Of a DNA stretch of 61,596 bases, positions 49,740-55,643 are shown in pieces. This stretch comes from a virus. The stretch covers positions 1 to 61,596 of the IMG/VR virus record IMGVR_UViG_3300044858_001325. The stretch is one strand, 5' to 3'. The notes below the pieces were generated by a model that did no database searches, was not told the origin of the DNA, and saw only the letters and a program-made list of their open reading frames with translations. Position 1 is the stretch's first letter, and every line of letters begins with the position of its first letter. The translations under genes were made by a program, and so were the position numbers.

Positions 49740-50617
49740 GATTTGAAGACTTTGCCCGGCTGCACGGGCTGCGCGTGGACAGTCTGATTCCAGGCCGCTG
49801 GGTGGCCGTCCCGACCGATGATCACCCCCGCAAGCGTAACGGGCGTTACCGTTGGCTGGGTGATGTGGGGTGGGTGCAGAACTGGGCAACGATGCAGGAG
49901 CCTGCCATGTGGCGCAGCGAGGAGCGGGACTACCAGTCGCCCCAGGTGCGGCGCGCGGTGGCCGATGCTGGCCGGGAGCGGCTGGAGCTGGCCAAGAAGG
50001 CTGCGAGTAAGGCCGGGTGGATCTTGCACCAGTGCAAGACAGACATTCACCCGTACCTTGAGAAAAAGGGGTTCCCGGATGAGTCCGGGAACGTGTGGAC
50101 GACCGAGGAAGGCCAGAGGCTTCTAGTTGTACCGATGCGGGCAGGATCCCGGTTGATCGGGGCCCAGCTCATCGATTGCGAGGGGAACAAGAAGTTCCTC
50201 TACGGTCAACAGACGAAGGGGGCATCGTTCACGATGGACGCAAAGGGCGCCCCAATCCTCTGCGAGGGATATGCCACGGCACTCAGCATCAGGGCCGTCA
50301 TGAAGGCCATGAAGGTGCGCTACACCATCCATGTGTGCTTCAGTGCAGGGAACATGAAGGATGTAGCGCGGGGCATCTCCGGGGGGATCGTCGTCGCCGA
50401 CAATGACCCGAATGGTGTCGGCGAGAAAGCCGCCCGAGAGACAGGTAAACCGTACTGGCTCAGCGATGCAGTCGGTGAAGACTTCAATGACTTTCATCGT
50501 CGTGTCGGTTTGTTCAAAGCCATGTCGTCCCTCAAGCGCGCCGTCTTTGCTGGTGGTAGTCCTGCCGCATCAAGCGCAGGAATTTCGCCTCAATCTGGCG
50601 CACCCGTTCTCGCGTGA
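49736..50617 (+). CDS. TOPRIM primase-like protein
   Basis: 293 residues from ATG at 49736. The TOPRIM part is clear: LLVVPMRAGSRLIGAQLID, CEGYATALSIRAVMKA (catalytic E), and GGIVVADNDPNG (DxD-type acidic pair), as in P4/plasmid primase TOPRIM proteins. The N-terminal 95 residues are unlike a zinc-binding primase domain. With the SF2 helicase it forms the minimal replication module visible here. Its 3' end overlaps the convergent sigma-4-like gene by 86 bases. Carries one palindrome. Confidence 0.78.
   Translation: MRFEDFARLHGLRVDSLIPGRWVAVPTDDHPRKRNGRYRWLGDVGWVQNWATMQEPAMWRSEERDYQSPQVRRAVADAGRERLELAKKAASKAGWILHQCKTDIHPYLEKKGFPDESGNVWTTEEGQRLLVVPMRAGSRLIGAQLIDCEGNKKFLYGQQTKGASFTMDAKGAPILCEGYATALSIRAVMKAMKVRYTIHVCFSAGNMKDVARGISGGIVVADNDPNGVGEKAARETGKPYWLSDAVGEDFNDFHRRVGLFKAMSSLKRAVFAGGSPAASSAGISPQSGAPVLA
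49836..49849. repeat. Dispersed palindrome copy 13 (compensatory variant)
   Basis: GTAACG-GG-CGTTAC in the TOPRIM gene. The innermost pair is G:C where most copies have A:T, so pairing is preserved by two coordinated changes. Read as V-T-G-V-T. Confidence 0.8.
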
Positions 50618-50828
50618 TACCGTGTGCCTTTGCTGCCTCGGTCAGTGGCGCCCCTTGCGCCCTGGCCCGCAGCATCTCCCAGTAACGCTCGACGTTTTCG
50701 CCTTTGACCCTTTTACCATAGAGGGCCCCGAAAGCCTCGCGTGAAGGGAAGTCCACCAGCAGGATCGGGTTGTCTGGGTGGCCTGTAGCAACGGGCACGC
50801 GGCCCCCGTAGAGTCGCAAATTGTTCAT
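50532..50828 (-). CDS. Sigma-70 region 4-like transcription regulator
   Basis: 98 residues. The C-terminal 45 residues contain LTEAAKAHGITRERVRQIEAKFLRLMR, which is the helix-turn-helix of sigma factor region 4 that binds the -35 element. Regions 1-3 are missing and the N-terminal half is unrelated. As last gene of the leftward operon it could redirect host RNA polymerase or act as a decoy. Its 3' part overlaps the TOPRIM gene tail to tail. Confidence 0.65.
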   Translation of the reverse strand: MNNLRLYGGRVPVATGHPDNPILLVDFPSREAFGALYGKRVKGENVERYWEMLRARAQGAPLTEAAKAHGITRERVRQIEAKFLRLMRQDYHQQRRRA

Positions 50829-51043
50829 TGGATTTTTTCCTTGTCAGTGGGTGCAGAAAACGCCTCATAAACTTCGTCGATGACGCCGCAAACGTAGGAC
50901 TTGAAGGCTTCGCGCGGCACGAGGCCGTGAACCCCACAGTTCGCAAGATACCCAGTCAACAGCGGAATCAATTCGTTTAGCGAGGAGCCAGCAATTGCAG
51001 CGTCGATGCGCTCTGGTAAGGTTGGTCTGCTTTTATCAGTCAT
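50825..51043 (-). CDS. Small phage protein
   Basis: 72 residues from the ATG at 51043, overlapping the next gene by 4 bases. Helical, with LPERIDAAIAGSSLNELI and an acidic C-terminus. No known motif. Part of the leftward early-type operon. Confidence 0.6.
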   Translation of the reverse strand: MTDKSRPTLPERIDAAIAGSSLNELIPLLTGYLANCGVHGLVPREAFKSYVCGVIDEVYEAFSAPTDKEKIQ

Positions 51044-51603
51044 GCGCGCACCTCGGTGGCCTGGGCTTCGGAATACTTGGCCGATTCCATGCCCTCCGAC
51101 AGGCAGTATTCCAATTCGTTGTAGTAGCCCCAGCATGAATCGATTTCCTCGCCTTCCGGGTCGATCACTTTCCACCCGTACACCTGCCCCGTGATGTAGC
51201 CGTCCAGCGTTTTGATCTCGGCGCGCAGGCATTCCAGCACCTTGGCGCGCAGCTTGGCCGTGAGGATCTTTCCTCCCCACTCTTTCAGGGCTTTGGCCTT
51301 GGCCACATAAATCAGACCCACCATACCCGAGTCCCAGGGGCAGGAAAAGCCGGATGTGTTGATGGTGATCCCGCTGTGGTCGTACATATACACCGGCAGG
51401 GTGATGAGATCGGCGCGCTGCGCCAGCTCTTGCAGCTCCTCATTGCTGGCAGTGTCGTCGCCGAAGTCGTAGCGGCATCGGTCGTGCAGAACAACGGTTC
51501 CGAGGTTGTCCCATTCCTTGCGGGGGTTGCATGCGTCCTCAGACGTCCACACTTCGACGGTGTAGCCGCTGGGTCGGGTTTCGCGTGTCACTTGGTAGCT
51601 CAT
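51040..51603 (-). CDS. Conserved phage protein (NPRKEWDNLGT family)
   Basis: 187 residues. The phrase ACNPRKEWDNLGTVVLHDR and the YDHSGITINTSGFSCPWDSG centre are signatures of a widespread phage and plasmid family of unknown biochemical role. They occur in early operons. The start at 51603 gives the conserved beginning SYQVTRETRPSGYTVEVW. The C-terminus is Glu/Tyr-rich. Confidence 0.75.
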   Translation of the reverse strand: MSYQVTRETRPSGYTVEVWTSEDACNPRKEWDNLGTVVLHDRCRYDFGDDTASNEELQELAQRADLITLPVYMYDHSGITINTSGFSCPWDSGMVGLIYVAKAKALKEWGGKILTAKLRAKVLECLRAEIKTLDGYITGQVYGWKVIDPEGEEIDSCWGYYNELEYCLSEGMESAKYSEAQATEVRA

Positions 51604-51616
51604 GGTTTGATTTCCT

Positions 51617-51706
51617 TCAGATGAAAAGAGCCAAAAAAACCAGCAGCAGCCAGAAGATGGCCGCCACCAGCACAAGAAAGCCGCCACGGCGGCGGTGGTG
51701 TTTCAT
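51617..51706 (-). CDS. Candidate tiny membrane protein
   Basis: 29 residues: a basic start (KHHRRRGG) and one continuous hydrophobic helix. Its ATG overlaps the stop of the upstream gene (ATGA), as for its neighbours, and it ends just before the next start, with no other ORF in the gap. Modest support only. Confidence 0.4.
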   Translation of the reverse strand: MKHHRRRGGFLVLVAAIFWLLLVFLALFI

Positions 51707-51987
51707 TGCTTGATGGCCAGGATTGGCGCCCGTTTGGCGCGGTCATAAATCCATTGAAAAAAGGACTCAAACGGGACATTGCTCCGCAGCCCTTCGCCTG
51801 TGACCAGCTCGACGCCATCGGGCACCGGTGCGCTATCGCGCGCCAGCATCAGGCGCCCAGGCTTGCCCGGCTTGCTGGGTCGGCAGTAGAGATAGAGCGG
51901 CTCGATCTGGCCACGGCTGGCCATCAGTCGAGATAGGGCCTGCCCCTGCTCCGCGCATTGCTGCACCAGTCTGGCGTATTCGTTCAT
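51703..51987 (-). CDS. Small phage protein
   Basis: 94 residues, 4-base overlaps on both sides. Helical N-terminus (ARLVQQCAEQGQALSRLM), then a beta region ending in FFQWIYDRAKRAPILA. Similar short proteins occur in leftward early operons of related phages; function unknown. Confidence 0.6.
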   Translation of the reverse strand: MNEYARLVQQCAEQGQALSRLMASRGQIEPLYLYCRPSKPGKPGRLMLARDSAPVPDGVELVTGEGLRSNVPFESFFQWIYDRAKRAPILAIKQ

Positions 51988-52151
51988 GATGCGGCCCCTT
52001 TGCTTGCTTCGTCTTCGGTGTCAAGGTTGCGGAAGTAGGCCCAGCGCGCCACGGTTTCCGGGTCTTCGCTGGGTGGCGTCCACCCGTAGCGCCTCCATGT
52101 GCGCTGAACGTCGGTGCTCTGCCAGTAGGTGGGCAAGGCGTCCGGCGTCAT
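51984..52151 (-). CDS. Small phage protein
   Basis: 55 residues from the ATG at 52151. Trp- and Arg-rich (YWQSTDVQRTWRRYGWTPP), acidic end. A conserved short early protein of unknown function. Four-base overlaps at both ends support it. Confidence 0.55.
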   Translation of the reverse strand: MTPDALPTYWQSTDVQRTWRRYGWTPPSEDPETVARWAYFRNLDTEDEASKGAAS

Positions 52152-52366
52152 GATGCAGCCCCCAGCGTTGCGCGCTCGGCCAGCTCTTGCGAGATGTCGC
52201 CGGACTTGCTGAGCACGTCCAGAAAATCGACGAAAGCGCATCGCGTGTCGGTCGGGTACATGGTGCCGCTGCCCGAATAGTTCGGAATCCGGCGGCGCGG
52301 GAGGTCGGGGTGCATGGCCCAGAAGGCCCCGCGGATTTGTCTCTGTGTTGTGTAGGTGTAGCGCAT
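52148..52366 (-). CDS. Small phage protein
   Basis: 72 residues: an N-terminal phrase RQIRGAFWAMHPDLPRR followed by YPTDTRCAFVDFLDVLSKSG is recurrent in early operons of betaproteobacterial phages. No motif gives a function. Confidence 0.65.
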   Translation of the reverse strand: MRYTYTTQRQIRGAFWAMHPDLPRRRIPNYSGSGTMYPTDTRCAFVDFLDVLSKSGDISQELAERATLGAAS

Positions 52367-52378
52367 GGCCTGGGCTCC

Positions 52379-52813
52379 TCAGTAAACGCAAATGCCGCGC
52401 GTGTAGCAGGATTCCGCCTTCGACCCTTGCGGAATGTCGCCAGGGCGCAGGATGTAGAGGGCGGCGCCTCGCGGGTCGGTCTGGATGTAGGCGCCCAGCT
52501 CATCGGCGGCGCGCTCGTTGCGGGCCTTCAGCAGGTCAGCCAGTCGGCGGTAGGCCCCGGTTTCACGGTCGGCAATCGGGCGGCGCGTGCGCTTCCCGGC
52601 ACCCCATTGCGCGCCCCACTCGCTGGCCCAATAGGGGCGCCCGGTGGCTTCGTCGCGCTCGATGCAGCCCGAATTAATGCCGCATTCCAGCTCGTGCCAG
52701 CGTTGCAGGGTGAGGGAAATTCGGCGCAGGGTTTCGCCTTCCTCCTCAGTGAATCCGAGGGAGTGCAGCACCTCGGAGAGGCGCGCGCGGCGCGCGTGTT
52801 CGGTTTTCGTCAT
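52379..52813 (-). CDS. Conserved phage protein of unknown function
   Basis: 144 residues. The pattern LRRISLTLQRWHELECG ... RRPIADRETGAYRRLADLL is conserved in phages of several genera. Mixed helical with a Cys-bearing end. It may bind nucleic acid; unproven. Transcribed leftward with its neighbours. Confidence 0.7.
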   Translation of the reverse strand: MTKTEHARRARLSEVLHSLGFTEEEGETLRRISLTLQRWHELECGINSGCIERDEATGRPYWASEWGAQWGAGKRTRRPIADRETGAYRRLADLLKARNERAADELGAYIQTDPRGAALYILRPGDIPQGSKAESCYTRGICVY

Positions 52814-52825
52814 GGCGTCAAATCC

Positions 52826-52966
52826 TCAAAGTGAAAAGGCAAAAATCAGGATGAAATAAAGGGCGGCGCAGGCCGCCAGCAGCCCGAGGGCCTGGGCCCA
52901 TGCGGGCGGCGCTTTTTCCTCGGGTGCTGGCGTGTAGTTCTGGCGGTGGCGGTCTTGCGGGGTCAT
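52826..52966 (-). CDS. Small single-pass membrane protein
   Basis: 46 residues: a hydrophilic Pro-rich N-terminus (RQNYTPAPEEKAPP) and one C-terminal hydrophobic helix of about 20 residues. The start overlaps the upstream stop by 4 bases. Function unknown. Confidence 0.6.
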   Translation of the reverse strand: MTPQDRHRQNYTPAPEEKAPPAWAQALGLLAACAALYFILIFAFSL

Positions 52967-53292
52967 GGTTTCGGCCCCTTCAGGATGCCAGCGGCCCGCA
53001 TGGCGGCGCGCCAGTATTTGGCCCGGCCCGGTGGATTGTCCCGGCCATAGTGCAAGCTGGCCTCGGTGAATTCTCCGGTTATGAAGTCTTGCTCGGTTTC
53101 GGCGCTGAGCCACTCGAAAACCTCGCCGCGCGCGGGATAGCATGAGGGGTGCGGGTGCGCCTGCATCAGCGTGACCAGCTCGCGGAAGGTGACCGCCTCA
53201 TGGGTGGAAGTGCTCACGGGTTCGGGGCAGTAGTCTGCCTCCTCATCATCGGGGGCAGGGTATTGAGATTCGATGCGGGTGATGGTCAGCAT
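52963..53292 (-). CDS. Conserved phage protein of unknown function
   Basis: 109 residues. Conserved phrases FRELVTLMQAHPHPSCYP, WLSAETEQDFITGEFTEASL and AKYWRAAMRAAGI define a phage/prophage family common in Burkholderiales. Role unknown. The start at 53292 overlaps the end of the upstream gene by 7 bases. Confidence 0.75.
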   Translation of the reverse strand: MLTITRIESQYPAPDDEEADYCPEPVSTSTHEAVTFRELVTLMQAHPHPSCYPARGEVFEWLSAETEQDFITGEFTEASLHYGRDNPPGRAKYWRAAMRAAGILKGPKP

Positions 53293-53579
53293 GGCAGGGG
53301 CTCCGTGTAGGCGGGAAGGCGGCGGATCCAGGCGTCGGCGCTCAGGTGTTCCGCGCGGATGGTGTAGGGGATACCGGCGGCGCGCAGGGCCTCCAGCAGC
53401 CGGGGGGCGTCGCAATCCTCCTCCAGCCATACGCGGCGCGAGGGCGCGCGCTCGGCGTAGGAATAGCGGGAGATCTGGCCAGCGATGCCCAGGCGCGCGA
53501 GGGTATCGGCGTCGGTGCTTAGCCAGCCGTGGCCGGGGTCTGCAATGAAGTGCAGCGCGAGGGTTTCGGGTGTCGTCAT
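53286..53579 (-). CDS. Conserved phage protein
   Basis: 97 residues, alpha-beta: TLALHFIADPGHGWLSTDA at the start, an RRVWLEEDCDAPRLLEALR centre and a beta end (YTIRAEHLSADAWIRRL). The sequence style is that of small cytosolic phage proteins such as nucleotide- or protein-binding factors; no catalytic motif. Leftward operon. Confidence 0.65.
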   Translation of the reverse strand: MTTPETLALHFIADPGHGWLSTDADTLARLGIAGQISRYSYAERAPSRRVWLEEDCDAPRLLEALRAAGIPYTIRAEHLSADAWIRRLPAYTEPLPC

Positions 53580-53582
53580 GGT

Positions 53583-53864
53583 TCAGCCCTCCAGCGTGGC
53601 AAGGATAGAGCGGGCGCCGTCAAGGGCGGCGCGCTCGGCAGTGCTCAGGCCACCGGCGCCGGTCGGGCGCATGGTCACTGCCAGATGCAGGCGGCGCAGT
53701 GCTGCGGCCAGCTCGGGCGCGGCAGCGATAAGGCGCGCGTCCGCCGGGTTGCGGGCGTCAGAGTAGACGACCTCGCCGATGGCGCGGCCTTGCTTATCGT
53801 TGATCAGGTACACGCGGGCGCAGTGGCCATCAGCGATGGCCCAAGGTGCGGGGGTGTGCGTCAT
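53583..53864 (-). CDS. Small phage protein (HTPAPW family)
   Basis: 93 residues from ATG at 53864. The THTPAPWAIADG start and NPADARLIAAAPELAAALR core define a very common family of phage early proteins of unknown role. Coupled within the leftward operon. Confidence 0.75.
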   Translation of the reverse strand: MTHTPAPWAIADGHCARVYLINDKQGRAIGEVVYSDARNPADARLIAAAPELAAALRRLHLAVTMRPTGAGGLSTAERAALDGARSILATLEG

Positions 53865-53868
53865 GGTG

Positions 53869-54048
53869 TCAGCCCTCCAGCTCATTGGCTGCATCCTCGC
53901 AGGCCGTTACCAGCCCGTCGAAGTCTTCATCCGGCCCCAGGATCGAGGCCAGCGCGTGAACGGTGGCCAGCGGCAGGCCGTTATCCTCGGCCAGCCCTTG
54001 CAGATAGTCGCGGCGCGAGGTGTAACCGTGTTCGGTGTAAATGCTCAT
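53869..54048 (-). CDS. Small phage protein, first gene of the leftward operon
   Basis: 59 residues. The phrases YTSRRDYLQGLAEDNGLPL and ALASILGPDEDFDGLVTACED match a widespread small phage protein. As the promoter-proximal gene it should be among the earliest made. Function unknown. Confidence 0.7.
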   Translation of the reverse strand: MSIYTEHGYTSRRDYLQGLAEDNGLPLATVHALASILGPDEDFDGLVTACEDAANELEG

Positions 54049-54079
54049 GGTGTCAGCTCCTAACAGTGGTTGATGTCAT

Positions 54080-54106
54080 CAGGTGACCCGGAATGGGTAT
54101 CACCTG
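54080..54106. promoter_or_regulatory. Operator-like inverted repeat downstream of the leftward promoter
   Basis: CAGGTGA (54080-54086) and TCACCTG (54100-54106) with a 13-base spacer that itself holds CCC/GGG pairing. It lies between the -10 box and the first leftward gene. Confidence 0.6.
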
Positions 54107-54111
54107 CCGAC

Positions 54112-54140
54112 ATTATGGGGGCTCAATGGTTGACTGTCAA
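54112..54140 (-). promoter_or_regulatory. Strong sigma-70-type promoter of the leftward operon
   Basis: On the - strand: TTGACA (54140-54135), 17-bp spacer, CATAAT (54117-54112), 64 bp before the first leftward gene. The -35 box is part of a perfect small palindrome TTGACTGTCAA on the + strand (54130-54140). Confidence 0.7.
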
Positions 54141-54274
54141 GCACTCAAGCGCCCGCACGGTATTGGGATAAACCCTGCCCGAAGGGCAATAGCCCAGGCG
54201 CTGCCCTTCAGGGAGAGACAAGGGCCCAGCAAGGGGGCCTGTACCTGTCCACCCGTCCCCGGTATCATGGAGGG

Positions 54275-55285
54275 ATGAAGTCTCCGAAAATACTCGAAGC
54301 AACGAAGGCGCCTAAGCTATCCCGGCGCAAGGTGGCCGAAGCACTCCAGGCCGTGCCGGTCGATGTGGTGCTACTGGGCGCAGTGGGCGCGAAGTCCACC
54401 AAATTGACCGCAAAGCAAAAGGCATTTGCGGAAGGTGTAGCGATGGGAAAGACAGGCGCGCAGGCATACCGCGACGCATACGACAGCAAGGGCAAACCCA
54501 TCACGCAAGGGCAGGAAGCAGCACGCCTGAAGGCATCCCCTCACATTGCCGCACAAATCGAGGCGCTGACCCTGGCCAATGAGGCGATGAGATACGCAAC
54601 CCCGGCGGCCTTGAGGGCGCTCGTGATTCAGAAGCTCACCGAGCACGCCATCAGCCAGGAAGTGAAACCGGCCCAGCGGCTGCAAGCTCTCAAGTTACTG
54701 GGCACCGTTACCGAGGTGGCGGCCTTCACCGAGCGGCGCGAGATCATCAAGACCACCGACGCGGGCGCCGCGCGCGCCGCCTTGCTGGAGAACTTGCGGC
54801 AGGCCCTGCGCAGCTCTGCCACTGATGCGCAGATCATTGAGACAAAAGGCCCGAGGGTAACGCCTGTTACCCTTGCAGACCCCGACGCGGCCCAGGCCAG
54901 CGACGCGCCGCCGCCGGAAGACCCCCAGCCGGTCGCCGATGCCGCCCAGGCCGACCCCACCGCCCCGCCACCCCCTGCGCAGCGCGCAGCGAGCGCCCGC
55001 ACTATGCTTAGTAATCCACACGTTGGATCCCATCCTGAACTTAATTTTTCCGATGCGACCCAGCCTAGCCAGTCTGCGCCTGACCTTGAGGCAAGGGTAA
55101 CACCTGTTACCCTACCTGGGGTAAACCCGAAGGTAACACCTGTTACCCTTACTAGGGAAAACCCGGAGGTAACAGATGTTACGCTTGCTGAAGTTGGAGA
55201 GGGGGGTGGGGCTATGAAAAGTTGGGACGTGATAGGAAATGGCTATGGCAAAGTGCCCCCCGGTGGAAATTGGGTAGAAAAGTAG
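54275..55285 (+). CDS. terS: Terminase small subunit with palindrome-bearing C-terminal tail
   Basis: 336 residues. About residues 45-95 form the TerS DNA-binding helix-turn-helix pattern (LTAKQKAFAEGVAMGKTGAQAYRDA; QEAARLKASPHIAAQIEAL). The central helical part would make the oligomer ring. From about residue 190 the sequence is a disordered Pro/Ala-rich tail holding four palindrome copies (VTPVTL, VTPVTL, VTPVTL, VTDVTL). TerS recognises the pac site, often inside its own gene. GGAGG lies only one base before the ATG, so the start is somewhat unsure. Confidence 0.75.
   Translation: MKSPKILEATKAPKLSRRKVAEALQAVPVDVVLLGAVGAKSTKLTAKQKAFAEGVAMGKTGAQAYRDAYDSKGKPITQGQEAARLKASPHIAAQIEALTLANEAMRYATPAALRALVIQKLTEHAISQEVKPAQRLQALKLLGTVTEVAAFTERREIIKTTDAGAARAALLENLRQALRSSATDAQIIETKGPRVTPVTLADPDAAQASDAPPPEDPQPVADAAQADPTAPPPPAQRAASARTMLSNPHVGSHPELNFSDATQPSQSAPDLEARVTPVTLPGVNPKVTPVTLTRENPEVTDVTLAEVGEGGGAMKSWDVIGNGYGKVPPGGNWVEK
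54857..54870. repeat. Dispersed palindrome copy 14 (14-bp form, in terS)
   Basis: GTAAC-GCCT-GTTAC, flanked by AGG and CCT, read as V-T-P-V-T-L. Confidence 0.8.
55097..55110. repeat. Dispersed palindrome copy 15 (perfect 20-bp context, in terS)
   Basis: GTAACA-CC-TGTTAC inside a perfect 20-bp palindrome from 55094 to 55113 with 9-bp arms. It is the first of three copies in a 36-bp register. Confidence 0.85.
55133..55146. repeat. Dispersed palindrome copy 16 (in terS)
   Basis: GTAACA-CC-TGTTAC, exactly 36 bp after copy 15, with flanking G:C pairs. Confidence 0.85.
55169..55182. repeat. Dispersed palindrome copy 17 (in terS)
   Basis: GTAACA-GA-TGTTAC, exactly 36 bp after copy 16. The arms are perfect. 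Confidence 0.85.
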
Positions 55286-55296
55286 GGGGGGTATAT

Positions 55297-55545
55297 ATGC
55301 GGAAAAAAAGGAGTTTAGAGATGACGCCTGCGCAGAAGGATGTGTACTTGGTGATTGATGAGTGGTGGAAGAAGTTTGGGTTTGGGCCGACGATTGACGA
55401 GGTGATGTTGGTGTTGGGGGTTAATGGTCGAGGGAACGTGGCCAGGAAGATGCGCACGTTGGTGGAGTTGGGTGTGTGCAAGGGGATTCCGAGGCGGGCT
55501 CGGAGCATTCGTCCGGCGTATTTGAGGGTGAGGGACATCGTATGA
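55297..55545 (+). CDS. LexA-like winged-helix DNA-binding protein
   Basis: 82 residues from ATG at 55297; an inner ATG at 55321 has a better placed GGAG and would give 74 residues. The sequence follows the LexA N-terminal winged helix: LTPAQ-type beginning (MTPAQKDVYLVIDEWW), GFGPTIDEVMLVLGVNG, then VARKMRTLVELGVCKGI. There is no protease domain. Located between the terminase genes, it may regulate late genes or assist packaging. Codons here favour G/T endings compared with neighbours. Confidence 0.65.
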   Translation: MRKKRSLEMTPAQKDVYLVIDEWWKKFGFGPTIDEVMLVLGVNGRGNVARKMRTLVELGVCKGIPRRARSIRPAYLRVRDIV

Positions 55546-55643
55546 TGGACTGGGTGGTTTATGCGTTTGCGGCCATTGGGTTTGTTGTGTCGTTGTGCTT
55601 TGCGTTTCTGATGTGGTTTTACTGGATGTGCAATCGCAAATGA
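55542..55643 (+). CDS. Tiny membrane protein
   Basis: 33 residues, nearly one continuous hydrophobic helix (VVYAFAAIGFVVSLCFAFLM) with a basic end. It begins in the preceding stop and its own stop overlaps the terminase start (ATGA). Double coupling supports it. Function unknown. Confidence 0.5.
   Translation: MMDWVVYAFAAIGFVVSLCFAFLMWFYWMCNRK

Noticed and set aside
50617-54274. A lysogeny switch in the leftward region because of divergent promoters and palindromes
   Set aside because: No integrase, excisionase, attachment site or CI/Cro-type repressor is recognisable; the leftward genes look like early lytic accessory genes.
1882-55182. The dispersed palindromes as intrinsic terminators
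   Set aside because: Arms are only 5-9 bp and no T run follows any copy; most lie inside genes that continue downstream.
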